Source: Paenibacillus_AB hodogayensis (GTDB lineage Bacteria; Bacillota; Bacilli; Paenibacillales; NBRC-103111). Taken from it: DNA of 64,000 nucleotides. The notes under the pieces were generated by a model, which searched no databases, was not told the DNA's origin, and saw only the letters and a list, made by a program, of their open reading frames with translations. Each line of letters starts with the position of its first letter. Position 1 is the stretch's first letter. The stretch covers positions 78,188-142,187 of the forward strand of contig NZ_BAAAYO010000017.1 in assembly GCF_039536325.1 (NCBI RefSeq), given 5' to 3'. The position numbers and the translations under genes are program-made. Positions 16,965-26,233 of this stretch are shown here, one piece after another.

Positions 16965-17807
16965 ATGAATCGACTTATCCCGTTTCCATTCTTCAAACAG
17001 TATAACTATCGTTTTGATATTCCGTACAAGTTCGAGTTCGACGTCCACCCGCAATATGAAATTTATTACTTTCACAGTGGCGTATGCAATTATGTGATAG
17101 GCGATCAAGTTTACGATTTGCAGCCCGGCGATATGATTATCATGCATGGCATGACGAGACATCAGCCCAAGGTTGACGATCTGCGGGAGTATGTTCGTTC
17201 CATGATTTCGTTCGAGCCATCCATTATCCAAATGTTTGAACAACAGGTCCGTTCGCTCAATCCGCTATCTCCATTCGAGAAACTGAAAAACTTTCATATT
17301 CGTCTTAATAAACAATCCCAATCAGAGGTCGAGGATATTTTAAGCCGCATCGACTGTTTTTATGGTAAAGAGGATATTGTATGCTACCACCGTTTTTTAA
17401 CGGCATTTTACGACCTGCTGCTATTCATCTACGACAAGTGCCGAAGTGCAATGGAAGAGTGCAGATCAGTATCTTCTAGTAAAGAATGGAATGTGCAAAG
17501 AATTGTCGCCTACATCGAAAATCGGTTTATGGACGAAATCAATTTGGATCAGATGGCTAAGGAATTGCATATGAGCAAATACTATGTATCCAAATTATTT
17601 CGCAGCGTAACCGGCATGACGATATTCGATTTTATTATCCAACGCCGAATCAACGAGGCGAGAATATTGATTTTGCTCGGCGGACCATTATCCGTTACGG
17701 ATGTATGTTATCAGGTCGGCTTTAAAAACCCTACGCATTTTAGCCGACGTTTCAAAGAGCAGATTGGGCTGTCGCCAGCACAATTCCGCAAAAAGGTAGG
17801 CTCGTAA
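16965..17807 (+). CDS. AraC-family transcriptional regulator
   Basis: 280 residues. The ATG at 16965 is preferred over 16959 because AGGAGG ends at 16958. The N-terminal cupin-like sensor domain (about 1-110; HPQYEIYYFHSGVCNYVIGD, LQPGDMIIMHG) is of the type that senses sugars. The C-terminal double helix-turn-helix (about 180-280) has LDQMAKELHMSKYYVSKLF and VTDVCYQVGFKNPTHFSRRF. It probably controls nearby glycan genes, either the propeller/SBP1 group or the SBP2 group. No signal peptide; acts on DNA in the cytoplasm. Confidence 0.93.
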   Translation: MNRLIPFPFFKQYNYRFDIPYKFEFDVHPQYEIYYFHSGVCNYVIGDQVYDLQPGDMIIMHGMTRHQPKVDDLREYVRSMISFEPSIIQMFEQQVRSLNPLSPFEKLKNFHIRLNKQSQSEVEDILSRIDCFYGKEDIVCYHRFLTAFYDLLLFIYDKCRSAMEECRSVSSSKEWNVQRIVAYIENRFMDEINLDQMAKELHMSKYYVSKLFRSVTGMTIFDFIIQRRINEARILILLGGPLSVTDVCYQVGFKNPTHFSRRFKEQIGLSPAQFRKKVGS

Positions 17808-18345
17808 TCCATTTTTTTCAATCCATTCAAGAGCCAGGTTGCGGATCGGCGAAATCGAGTTAGCAAACAAGGATATATGCGACGCAGACGGTTGGATTTG
17901 ATTCCAAAAAAAGATCGCTCTTCGGATGGCAAAGCGGTCAACTGAAGGGCGATCCAGTTAAAGTTCTCAACAATGGTGATGAGCGACATCAATGATCGAG
18001 TAGACAAGGAACAAGCTGAGGTTCATCTTGTTGATGATACGGCGAGCCGGTCGCGGGTTAGGTCGCGCCGCCCACGAGCTGCTGCAGGAGAAGGAGCGTT
18101 ATATATAGCTTCGGATAGGTAAGTTCGTAGAAAAGCGGGATTTGCTAGCGTCCGATTTTTGTCGGGCCGGCCGATTGCAAAGTCTCGCTTTTTCCGGAAG
18201 CAGTACTAGGAGCGCCAATGGTAGCTGCTCGCATCGGTCTAATAGCTTGAAGCCGAGGAAGAGTATTAAAGGCAAGTGGAGTTTTTTGTACAGTGACAAC
18301 AAGTTTAACCTGTAAAGAAACCTGATATGTTCAGTTTTTTTTATT
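17808..18345. other. Non-coding or decayed region
   Basis: Fragments such as GWQSGQLKGDPVKVLNNGDE on the plus strand suggest old coding sequence, but stops occur in all frames and no family is recognised. Confidence 0.35.
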
Positions 18346-18560
18346 TTCGGGAAAAACTTTCTGTCGCAAATTAATGACACAAAGATTACCCCTTTGAAGG
18401 AAATTAAGCAGTTCGTCAAGGATCTGTATTCGATTCCGGGAAACCGTCCCGACAAAATTGCCGAGGACCGCGCAGGCTTCATGCAGCAAAAGGTCGTCGC
18501 CATGCTGCCAAAGTCCGCCTACACCGTTCATGGGCGTGACCGGTCTGAACTTCAATATTC
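18346..18560 (+). pseudogene. SBP fossil (C-lobe segment)
   Basis: The plus strand reads ITPLKEIKQFVKDLYSIPGN, then KIAEDRAGFMQQKVVAML. This corresponds to the segment of intact SBPs around FNLLTSVALLPGN...FFQDQTAAMML in SBP3. Both ends break off. It lies about 270 bp upstream of intact SBP2. Confidence 0.65.
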
Positions 18561-18830
18561 GCGCTTCCAGATAAGCGAGTTCTGCCCCAAGAGCGGAAGC
18601 AGCCACAATAGCCTTGTTCCTTTGTCGGCCTATCGACAAGGAGCAGGGCTATTTTTCCGTCCGGCTTGTGCAATTGAACAAAAAATTACTTAGTATCCGG
18701 CAAGATCATCCGTTGGGAGCGAGCGGTGCGATTGTTATGATAAATAGGGAGGAGGGCACAGATGTTGTCATTCACCGATGAAGTACAAAGAACGGCTGGA
18801 ACAAAAAACTGAAGGGCGATAGGGGGAACG
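18561..18830. other. Upstream region of SBP2
   Basis: It contains a short hairpin near 18618-18643 (CCTTTGTCG / CGACAAGG), then AT-rich sequence and the ribosome site GATAGGGGGAACG of SBP2. No gene is supported. Confidence 0.4.
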
Positions 18831-20135
18831 ATGGTTTTGTTCAAAAAAAGCGCGGCCATTTTAGCAGGTTTTGCATTGCTGTTTGAAACCGCTTGCGGGA
18901 GCGGAGGCGGCGGGGGCGGCGCTTCGCCGGTCAAGCCGGAAGAGAAGCCGCCGGAGCCGGTGCAGCTAGTGATGCTGCAGGACGGGGCGACGATTACGGA
19001 CGAGGAATTCGACAATTTCATCGCGGGTCCGGTTCATGCCAAATATCCGCATATTACGGTCACGATGCTCCGAAACACGAAGGGGAAGGACGGGCTCAGC
19101 AATATGATAGCGTCTGGCGATTTTCCCGACTTCATGCTGACCGTATATCCGTCAATCAAGGTGTTCAAAGAGCTCGGCACAGCTTACGATCTGAACGATC
19201 TGATCAAAAAGTACAATATGGATACCGGCAAGTTCGATCCAGCGGCCATGCAAACGTCACTTGTATATGGCGAAAGCGATCATTTGTTTGCGATTCCATT
19301 CTCTCTGAATTTCCTCGCGACGTTCTACAACAAAGATCTGTTCGACAGGTTCGGGGTCGGCTATCCAAAGGAAGGCATGACGTGGGAACAAGTCATCGGT
19401 TTGTCCAAAAGCTTCGGCAAAGTTATGGAAGGTGTTCAGTACAGGGGGCTCGGTGCGATCCCCAGCGCTGGAGAGTTGAACACCCAGCTTACGTTGCCGT
19501 ATGTCAACAAAACTACGAACAAGGTAGAGATCACAACGGACGGTTGGAAACGGATCATGCAGCTCATCCAGTCCGTGAACGATGTGCCCGGCAACAAGGG
19601 CGCCATTCTGGATCATTTCCTCAAGGATCAGACACTGGCGATGGTGGCTAGCTACGACGCCAGATTCGCCGCCTTGGAGAAGCTGCACGGTACGCCGAAC
19701 CAGTTCAACTGGGACGTGACCCAGTTCCCAAGTCAAGCCGACCGGCCGAATACGAGTCTCACTTCGTCGGGTCACTTCCTGCTCGTTTCGTCGTTGAGCA
19801 AGCAGAAGGAAGCGGCGTTTCAGGCCATCCAGGTGGTGACCGGGGAAGAAGTGCAGAAGAAAACGACCGCGAGCGGAAGGTTTACCTCTCTTAAAGATGA
19901 AAATATTAAGGCGCTGTACGGCAAAAACATGAAGTCGATGGAAGGGAAAAATATTAAAGCCGTATTCAAAAGCGCTTTCGCGTCTCCCTTTACGCCGACG
20001 AAGTACGATGCGTTGGTCACTGTCCGTCTAAACGAAGCGGTCAAAAAAGTGATCAACGGTGAAACGGACGTCAACAGCGCTCTTCGCGAAGCGGAGGAAG
20101 CGGCGAGCAAAGACATTGCGGCCCAGCCGAAGTAA
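18831..20135 (+). CDS. Extracellular solute-binding lipoprotein (family 1), SBP2
   Basis: 434 residues from the ATG at 18831. The signal peptide ends in FETAC (Cys22). Glu at -3 makes the lipobox atypical, but a Gly-rich linker follows as in lipoproteins. Family 1 motifs: FYNKDLFDRFGVGYPKEGMT (about 165-185) and LSKQKEAAFQAIQVVTGEE (about 320-340). The C-terminal GETDVNSALREAEEAASKDI is shared with the other SBPs in the window. No ABC permease or ATPase is adjacent. The next gene is a Tat-exported beta-helix protein, 135 bp away, suggesting shared function on a polysaccharide. Confidence 0.92.
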   Translation: MVLFKKSAAILAGFALLFETACGSGGGGGGASPVKPEEKPPEPVQLVMLQDGATITDEEFDNFIAGPVHAKYPHITVTMLRNTKGKDGLSNMIASGDFPDFMLTVYPSIKVFKELGTAYDLNDLIKKYNMDTGKFDPAAMQTSLVYGESDHLFAIPFSLNFLATFYNKDLFDRFGVGYPKEGMTWEQVIGLSKSFGKVMEGVQYRGLGAIPSAGELNTQLTLPYVNKTTNKVEITTDGWKRIMQLIQSVNDVPGNKGAILDHFLKDQTLAMVASYDARFAALEKLHGTPNQFNWDVTQFPSQADRPNTSLTSSGHFLLVSSLSKQKEAAFQAIQVVTGEEVQKKTTASGRFTSLKDENIKALYGKNMKSMEGKNIKAVFKSAFASPFTPTKYDALVTVRLNEAVKKVINGETDVNSALREAEEAASKDIAAQPK

Positions 20136-20235
20136 CGACGGAGCGTAAAACGCAGCAGAAGGTACCGGAAGACAGGGACAGGCGTCTCCTGTCTTTCGCC
20201 CGACGTCCATACATACGTTTGTTGAATTCGATGAA

Positions 20236-20257
20236 ATGTTTGCATGTTTACAAACAT
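20236..20257. promoter_or_regulatory. Inverted repeat before beta-helix gene
   Basis: ATGTTTG (20236-20242) and CAAACAT (20251-20257) flank 8 bp, ending just before the ribosome site AGGAGG. It could be an operator or an mRNA hairpin affecting translation of the gene at 20271. Confidence 0.4.
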
Positions 20258-20270
20258 AGGAGGTAGGAAG

Positions 20271-22283
20271 ATGAAGAAAACATTCAGCCGTAGACAAATG
20301 CTGGCTACGATCGGCATGGCTGGCGCTTCTCTCGCAGGCAGCGCCTTTTTGACTAATGTAACGGGGCATGCAAACGGACCTGTCACCTCTGTAACGGGAG
20401 ATACGTATGGCGCCGGCCTGCCGAAAAATGGGAACAAGCCTGTTACTTCGCATGAACTGGATACCATCCTGCAAGCGTATACAGAAACGGATTGGGTCCA
20501 TATCCGTGATATTGGCTGCGCGGGAGACGGCATCACGAACTGTTCCCCTGGCCTGATCGCCTGGCTTGCCGGTGTGCAAGATCATGCAACCCTTTACATT
20601 CCTGCAGGGACGTATGTATTTGCAGGCAATGTGACGATCCCCGGAACGGTTCGTCTGTTGTTTGACCATGGAGCCTGTTTCGCACCAGATGCCCAGACGA
20701 CGCTAACGATCCATGCTGGGGTAACGGCCGGTTTGTATGCCATTTTTGCCGGAGCTGGACATGTGATCGGCTCTATGGGGGCGGAGCACGTGTATCCCCA
20801 ATGGTGGGGAGCGCAAGCAGACGGCGTTCATGATGATGCAGCGGCGATCAATGCGGCCATTACCGCGGTATGGCAAAGCGGCGGCGGAACCGTCTTTCTT
20901 GCCGAGGGCACCTATCTGCTTGCATCCCCGCAAGGTCATGCCGATGCATTGATTATTCCACGCAGCAATGTCAATTTGATTGGCCAGAGCCACTTCTCCG
21001 TGTTGAAAGCTGCCGACCATTTAAATGACGGACGTCGATATGGATGGAATATGATCTTCCCGGTCCAAAACGGAGATCCTGTAAACAACGTAACATTCCG
21101 CAACTTTAAAATCGATTGCAACGGACAAAACAATCTCGAGGTCGAAACAAAATCGCACAAAAACGCCGCCATAGGCATTCCGGTCGGGAGCAATATTGTC
21201 GTCGATCATGTCGTCGTGGTGAATAACGCCGGACGTCAATGCTTTATGTTTGGCAGCAACCACAACCCGGTTACGATTCGCAACCTGACCATTCAAAATT
21301 GTTTGTTCGACACAGTCGCAACTGCTGTTCCCGGCAATGTCCTCCAGAACGATCATAGCGCGATTTATGCACAGGCTAACGTCTGCGTCATTGCCAACAA
21401 TCAGTTCCTGAACCCGGTGAAGGATCAAGTCGCCACCGCAATGGAAATTCACTGCTTGAATGCTCTTGTATACGGAAACGTCGTTCAAAACTATGGAAAA
21501 GGATTCAATATCGTGGCAACAGTCAATGATCAGGTAAACACGATATACAGCCACAACGTGGTCAATGGATGCAACTACGCGATCGAGGTGTGGTGCCACG
21601 CGAACTTTACAATGGACCGGGTCCAGGTCATCGACAACGTATTTGAGCAGTCCATCTCGTTCCTTCCGATTATCAATATTAGTACGCAAACGAAGACGAA
21701 AGTGACATCGATGACCATTCGCGGCAATTCCTTTGTATCCACAGAAGCGGCATCGACGAACCGAGGTTCCGGTATTATGGTCGGCAAAGTGGAGCAGTTG
21801 GACGTTTCCCACAATAGATTTCAATATTTGGCAGGACGGGCCATTGAGCTTGCCATTATTGAACCGAACTTGACCTCGCTGCGATTCGATCACAATGAAA
21901 TTATCGATTGCTGCCGCACACAAAATCAGGCTTACAAGGGCGCGATTTCCTTAAACAGCCTGAACAAATTGAAAGCGCTTCGCATCTCGAACAACTGGAT
22001 TGAAAATTCGAGCGTTGGGCAGATGAGAGAAGGTATCCGATGCAATGCTCATCTTGGTCAAGCCGAAATCACACACAATACGATTTTGAATACGGCGGTG
22101 CCAATCATGTGGGAAGACACCGCCCAAATTGACTATCTCTGGATCGACCATGTCGGTACTGGAACGCCAGAAAATGCGGTACGGGCATCCGTTCCGAGCC
22201 GTTGGATCGATAAAAGCACAGGAACTGCATGGACGAAACAGCTGGGCGGAAACTTGAAAACAGGATGGAGCGCCTCCTCCTAG
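20271..22283 (+). CDS. Tat-exported right-handed beta-helix protein
   Basis: 670 residues from ATG 20271 behind TAGGAGGTAGGAAG. A clear Tat signal is present: FSRRQMLATIGMAGASLAG with R7-R8, cleavage near GHANG. After it comes SVTGDTYGAGLPKNG, a motif shared with the protein at 50994. The Pectate_lyase_3 entry motif is YPQWWGAQADGVHDDAAAIN (about 176). The long middle section repeats Asn-rich turns (IRNLTIQNCLFDTV, VYGNVVQNYGKGFNIV), typical of parallel beta-helices. The likely role is binding or cleaving polysaccharide outside the cell. It pairs with SBP2 and ends at a shared terminator. Confidence 0.87.
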   Translation: MKKTFSRRQMLATIGMAGASLAGSAFLTNVTGHANGPVTSVTGDTYGAGLPKNGNKPVTSHELDTILQAYTETDWVHIRDIGCAGDGITNCSPGLIAWLAGVQDHATLYIPAGTYVFAGNVTIPGTVRLLFDHGACFAPDAQTTLTIHAGVTAGLYAIFAGAGHVIGSMGAEHVYPQWWGAQADGVHDDAAAINAAITAVWQSGGGTVFLAEGTYLLASPQGHADALIIPRSNVNLIGQSHFSVLKAADHLNDGRRYGWNMIFPVQNGDPVNNVTFRNFKIDCNGQNNLEVETKSHKNAAIGIPVGSNIVVDHVVVVNNAGRQCFMFGSNHNPVTIRNLTIQNCLFDTVATAVPGNVLQNDHSAIYAQANVCVIANNQFLNPVKDQVATAMEIHCLNALVYGNVVQNYGKGFNIVATVNDQVNTIYSHNVVNGCNYAIEVWCHANFTMDRVQVIDNVFEQSISFLPIINISTQTKTKVTSMTIRGNSFVSTEAASTNRGSGIMVGKVEQLDVSHNRFQYLAGRAIELAIIEPNLTSLRFDHNEIIDCCRTQNQAYKGAISLNSLNKLKALRISNNWIENSSVGQMREGIRCNAHLGQAEITHNTILNTAVPIMWEDTAQIDYLWIDHVGTGTPENAVRASVPSRWIDKSTGTAWTKQLGGNLKTGWSASS

Positions 22284-22343
22284 CTGTCGATTGAACCCCG
22301 TATATTACCACCACATGTAAGTTTCATAGCTCGGCCAAAATAC

Positions 22344-22383
22344 AAAAAGCTGGCTTCGGTTACATCCCGAATCCAGCTTTTTG
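22344..22383. terminator. Bidirectional terminator
   Basis: AAAAAGCTGG and CCAGCTTTTT with an inner TTCGG/CCGAA stem form a long hairpin between the convergent beta-helix gene (+) and AraC gene (-). Confidence 0.88.
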
Positions 22384-22394
22384 CCCTTTAGTCG

Positions 22395-23294
22395 TCACTG
22401 CGGATCGAAGCTGGTGTGTCGGTAACTTTTTTTATACAGCGAGGGCGATAAGCCTGTCTCTCGTTTGAACACTTTGCCGAAGTATTGAATATCGCAAAAG
22501 CCGGTTTTCCCGGCGATATCCACGACAGTGTCGTCACTGGTAAGCAGCATTTTTTTGGCTAGCCGGATGCGGGTGGCTGTAATATGCTCCGTTAAGGTGA
22601 CGCCCATGCTTTTTTTGAAAAATCTGCTGAAATAGTAGGGGCTCATATTGACCAGCTTGCATAGTTCGCTTAAATAAAGCGGCTCGGCGGCATGCACTTC
22701 GATAAAATCGAGAACCGGAGCGAGGATGGCGAACTGCCGCTCGACTTGCAATTTATGGACAGCGGGGTCCATTAAGTTTACTTTCCAGTAATGACGAAGG
22801 ATCGATACGATCATGCGGCTTACGTGCGACTGGATAATCGTCTCGTGGTACATCTCTTTCTCGGCATACTCACGTATGGCCGCATCCATGCATTCGCTTA
22901 GACTCGCCCATAAAGGGTGGGAGCGGGGGTACATATTGTACTGATGCCCTCGCAAGTAGAGCGTATGCAAGTACATCGTGTCCATACGGTCGCCCGGCTG
23001 CGTCAGAAACAGATTGTCGAATATCATCCCTTCGATTCGGGCATCCGCTCCCGATAACGCTTTGACGGAATGGATCTGACCCTTATTCACGAAAATGATG
23101 TCATGCTCGGTCGCGGTGAACTGGTGGTTGTCGATCGTAACGAGCACCGTTCCGCCTCTCACTCGGATAAACTCCGGCTCCTCGTGCCAGTGAGCGAGAA
23201 CCAAAAATTTGTTAACCTGCATGACGACGTGCGTAGTTTTGAATGGGAAGCGCTTTCCTTTTGTCGGATCCTGCTTCAAGACGGGTTCGGGCAT
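22395..23294 (-). CDS. AraC-family transcriptional regulator
   Basis: 299 residues from ATG 23294, with GGGAGGAG upstream on the minus strand. The cupin-type N-terminal domain has HWHEEPEFIRVRGGTVLV and FVNKGQIHSVKAL. The C-terminal AraC DNA-binding domain (about 195-295) carries LSELCKLVNMSPYYFSRFF and VVDIAGKTGFCDIQYFGKVF. It reads convergently to the SBP2/beta-helix pair and may regulate it. The palindrome TGGGAAGCGCTTTCC in its N-terminal codons resembles a cre site, but with two mismatches. Confidence 0.93.
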   Translation of the reverse strand: MPEPVLKQDPTKGKRFPFKTTHVVMQVNKFLVLAHWHEEPEFIRVRGGTVLVTIDNHQFTATEHDIIFVNKGQIHSVKALSGADARIEGMIFDNLFLTQPGDRMDTMYLHTLYLRGHQYNMYPRSHPLWASLSECMDAAIREYAEKEMYHETIIQSHVSRMIVSILRHYWKVNLMDPAVHKLQVERQFAILAPVLDFIEVHAAEPLYLSELCKLVNMSPYYFSRFFKKSMGVTLTEHITATRIRLAKKMLLTSDDTVVDIAGKTGFCDIQYFGKVFKRETGLSPSLYKKSYRHTSFDPQ

Positions 23295-23475
23295 GTTTCG
23301 CTACTCCTCCCACGGCATCCGTTTTATACAGATTACCACTCGTAGGCGTTCGCTCCAACCGATGTCTGCTGTTGTGATTTCATATTTTTGTGCGAATTTG
23401 CCCAGGAAAGGCGATTTTTCTCCGCTGCACCCTTCGGATATCGGTTTCTTGTCCATTTTTCTCGCAAGGAGGTGA

Positions 23476-23620
23476 TGTCGGGGACAAGAACATGTATGCT
23501 TAAAAATCCGCGCAAATCGCGGTTTTTGTGTTTTAAGGATATAGGTTCTTGTCCTTGGCTCAGGACAAGGACCTATATCCTTTGCCGTATTGGGACAAGA
23601 ACCTATATTGATTGCCGTAT
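23476..23620 (+). repeat. Dispersed hairpin repeat, complete copy D
   Basis: GTCGGGGACAAGAACATG is followed by a CCGCG-CAAAT-CGCGG hairpin with a T-run. Then comes a 20-bp long hairpin (left arm 23535-23554, loop TTGGCTCA, right arm 23563-23582) with one G-T pair, and a final GGGACAAGAACC. The arm sequence differs from copies E and F but pairing is kept. Confidence 0.85.
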
Positions 23621-23738
23621 CACCAATATATTGTTTACATCATAAATCTTGAGGACTCAACAAAATTACATCCGCGAGACTGACGAGTTGATTGGCGGCT
23701 CGTTCCGCTAACGGGAGTTTAGTTTAATGATTTATTAA
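23621..23738. other. AT-rich spacer
   Basis: No gene or structure is seen between hairpin repeat D and the MFS remnant. Confidence 0.4.
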
Positions 23739-24120
23739 CTATACATTGCATTCAGATTGTTGAAATAATGAGTGTAATGAGCATAAAAATGATAGGTTTG
23801 CAAAAGCATGGCTAAGTGAAAGGAATTGTTGCCATTCTAACGCACTAGACAACGTGGCAAGGCCGAATGCGCCGCTGATAAACTGCATCAGTTGAAACAA
23901 CCCCGTGCCTGAACCAATTTGGGAGGAGGCAATATGCGCGAAATTTTGTTTGAAACGCTAATGCTGATGATAGCAAAACCTAAGTTCATTAGCATGTACA
24001 CAAAAACATTCGCTATCCACTATTGGGTACCCACTCCTGCGAACAATACGGCCGCTAATAGTATGAGCACAGGAGTCATACGCAACATACTGCTATTGCC
24101 CCGATCGTTCTTGATAACAG
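23739..24120 (-). pseudogene. MFS efflux transporter fossil (C-terminal part)
   Basis: The minus strand encodes a hydrophobic helix with an internal stop (MTPVLILLAAVLFAGVGTQ then TAG), another helix (YMLMNLGFAIISISVS), a frameshift, and IASSQIGSGTGLFQLMQFI then GAFGLATLSSAL. This order resembles the last helices of drug-efflux MFS proteins of the TetA(L)/Bmr kind, which is my inference. The 5' two-thirds are absent and GAPDH begins 30 bp away. The TetR gene at 25389 might once have controlled it. Confidence 0.6.
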
Positions 24121-24149
24121 CTTTTCATCTTTTGATTTTGGGAGGTTAC

Positions 24150-25160
24150 TTACCTAGCGATTTTAGCGAAATGCTCCAGGGTGCGAACCAATTGGGCTGT
24201 ATAAGACATTTCGTTATCGTACCAAGCTACGGTTTTCACCAGTTGCTGGTCACCGACTGTCAGAACTTTCGTTTGAGTGGCATCAAAAAGCGAACCGAAT
24301 GTCATGCCCTTAATATCGGAAGACACGATCTCGTCTTCCGTGTATCCGTAAGTTTCTGGATCGGACGCTTCTTTCATAGCGTTGTTAATTTCCTCAGCCG
24401 TTACCGTAGAATTCAATACGGCTACGAGTTCCGTTACGGAACCTGTTGATACTGGCACACGTTGAGACGCCCCATCAAGTTTGCCCTTCAGTTCGGGAAG
24501 AACGTGGCCAATGGCTTTAGCAGCACCGGTGGAATAAGGAACTATGTTCTCTGCTGCGGCCCGTGCCGCGCGGAAATCGTTTTTTGGATTCGGGGCGTCT
24601 AGTGTGCTCTGGTTGCCTGTATAGGCGTGAATGGTCGTCATTAATCCCGATTGAATACCAAACTTATCGTTCAGAGCTTTAGCCATAGGAGCCAGACAGT
24701 TCGTTGTGCAGGAAGCGCCGGAAATAACCGTTTCCGTTCCGTCCAGCGTGTCATGGTTCACGTTATATACGATTGTTTTCATGTCCCCTGTTGCCGGTGC
24801 GGAAATGACGACTTTCTTTGCTCCGCCTTTTAGATGAAGCTCGGCCTTTTCTTTGGTAGTGAAGAAACCCGTACATTCGAGCACGATGTCTACGCCAATC
24901 TCGCCCCAAGGGATTTCTTCAGGGTTACGGTTAGCCAGTACCTTAACTTCTTTACCGTTAACAGTGAAGGCTCCGTCATGAACTTCAATGTCACCATGAA
25001 AAGTACCTTGCGTAGTATCATATTTGAGCAGATGAGCCAACATTTTCGCATTGGTAAGATCGTTAATCGCCACAACCTCGACATCCTCAACCTCTTGAAT
25101 TCGACGAAAAGCGAGTCTTCCGATCCGTCCAAAACCGTTAATGCCTACTTTTACTGTCAT
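24150..25160 (-). CDS. gap: Glyceraldehyde-3-phosphate dehydrogenase, type I
   Basis: 336 residues, the usual family length. ATG 25160 is chosen because GCAGGAGGAAT lies just upstream; a TTG 18 bp earlier overlaps that site. It oxidises glyceraldehyde 3-phosphate to 1,3-bisphosphoglycerate in glycolysis. The NAD fold is INGFGRIGRL (7-16) and Asp34 in AINDLT indicates NAD preference. The catalytic centre is SGASCTTNCLAP with Cys151, followed by the GxxTTxH-type MTTIHAYTGNQ and WYDNEMSY near the C-terminus. It stands alone, without CggR or pgk, so it may be a second, differently controlled copy. Confidence 0.97.
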   Translation of the reverse strand: MTVKVGINGFGRIGRLAFRRIQEVEDVEVVAINDLTNAKMLAHLLKYDTTQGTFHGDIEVHDGAFTVNGKEVKVLANRNPEEIPWGEIGVDIVLECTGFFTTKEKAELHLKGGAKKVVISAPATGDMKTIVYNVNHDTLDGTETVISGASCTTNCLAPMAKALNDKFGIQSGLMTTIHAYTGNQSTLDAPNPKNDFRAARAAAENIVPYSTGAAKAIGHVLPELKGKLDGASQRVPVSTGSVTELVAVLNSTVTAEEINNAMKEASDPETYGYTEDEIVSSDIKGMTFGSLFDATQTKVLTVGDQQLVKTVAWYDNEMSYTAQLVRTLEHFAKIAR

Positions 25161-25278
25161 GGAATATTCCTCCTGCAATTTTTATTTTATCCCAAGCAAG
25201 ACAAATGCCTGACATGAAATCAAAGGAAATTGGCCGCGCCGGACACGATTCCCATTAGAAAGGGGTTGTTGTATTATA

Positions 25279-25300
25279 AAAGAGACCGATCGGTATCTTT
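25279..25300. promoter_or_regulatory. TetR-type operator palindrome
   Basis: AAAGAGACCGATCGGTATCTTT is a 22-bp palindrome with a single mismatched pair and a perfect ACCGATCGGT core. It lies between the divergent gap and tetR genes, about 120 bp from gap and 90 bp from tetR. It probably binds the TetR product and could control either gene. Confidence 0.7.
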
Positions 25301-25388
25301 ATTGTATCATGATTGGAGTGATTGACAAGGCCTCAGTCGAAAAAATTGATATAATATTAGATAAGAATAAGATCATTCGGAGGAACCC

Positions 25389-26012
25389 ATGAAAAAAGGA
25401 GATCGAACAAGAGATCACATTATTATGAAGTCGGCAGCCATCTTTAATCAGAGAGGTTTTGCCGGTACGTCGTTAAACGATATTATTGCCGATACAGGAA
25501 TTAAGAAGGGGGGCATTTATCGACATTTTGCCAGTAAAGACGAGATTGCGCTTGAAGCTTACAATTACGCTGCTAGTTTGGTCACCAGGAAATTTTCCGA
25601 GGCGGTCGATCAAGAGCAGTCTGCGTCAGGTCGGTTGATTGCTTTTTTTCGCGTTTATGAAGATGTTGTGCACAATCCACCATTTATTGGCGGATGTCCC
25701 ATGCAGAATACGGCTGTAGAAAGTGACGATACTCATTCGGAACTTCGTGATCGGGCAAGGCAGGGGCTGAATATCGTTTTGGATATGATGAAAATTATTA
25801 TTCGTGACGGGATCGAAGCTGGGGAGTTTAAGGAAGATCTGGATTCGGATGCGCTTGCTTCATTTGCATTTTCTTTGTTGGAGGGAGGCATTTTGTTAAG
25901 TAAGTTGGATGGAGATAACAAGCATATGCTAATGAACAAGACAACCTTCTCGTCCTATTTGCAGCTATGCTGCTTAAAGAGCCCACAGTCTATCCCCACA
26001 AACCTTGTTTAA
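25389..26012 (+). CDS. TetR/AcrR-family transcriptional regulator
   Basis: 207 residues from ATG 25389 behind ATTCGGAGGAACCC. The N-terminal helix-turn-helix (about 8-55) has GFAGTSLNDIIADTGIKKGG and YRHFASKDEIAL. The C-terminal ligand domain contains GGCPMQN around 98-104, a Cys motif seen in the YxaF/LmrA-like branch. It is expected to be a repressor released by a small molecule. The near-perfect palindrome at 25279-25300 is its likely site. No intact efflux or redox partner follows, but an MFS fossil lies beyond gap. Confidence 0.92.
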   Translation: MKKGDRTRDHIIMKSAAIFNQRGFAGTSLNDIIADTGIKKGGIYRHFASKDEIALEAYNYAASLVTRKFSEAVDQEQSASGRLIAFFRVYEDVVHNPPFIGGCPMQNTAVESDDTHSELRDRARQGLNIVLDMMKIIIRDGIEAGEFKEDLDSDALASFAFSLLEGGILLSKLDGDNKHMLMNKTTFSSYLQLCCLKSPQSIPTNLV

Positions 26013-26059
26013 TCCATTTATCAGCAAACAAAGAAACGGATAAAGTTATCATGATAAGC

Positions 26060-26092
26060 AAGCTCGATCAATAGCTCGATCGAGCTTTTTTT
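26060..26092 (+). terminator. Intrinsic terminator after tetR
   Basis: AAGCTCGATC and GATCGAGCTT form a 10-bp perfect stem around AATAGCTC, followed by TTTTTT. Confidence 0.9.
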
Positions 26093-26233
26093 GCATTTTT
26101 CATCGATTTGTCAGAAAGAATTGTTCCCTTCTTGAACGATTAAGGGAGAAGATGTGACCACGCTTGAACTGCTAAAGGACAGAGATATAATCAACTCAAA
26201 TTACAAATCGCTTTGGAAGGGAGGCAGTAAGGA

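Noticed and set aside
21021..21923. 300-codon minus-strand frame opposite the beta-helix gene
   Set aside because: It mirrors the repetitive beta-helix sequence and has no supporting start.
23246..23262. TGGGAAGCGCTTTCC as a cre site
   Set aside because: It lies inside AraC codons and has two mismatches to the consensus, so it is probably chance.
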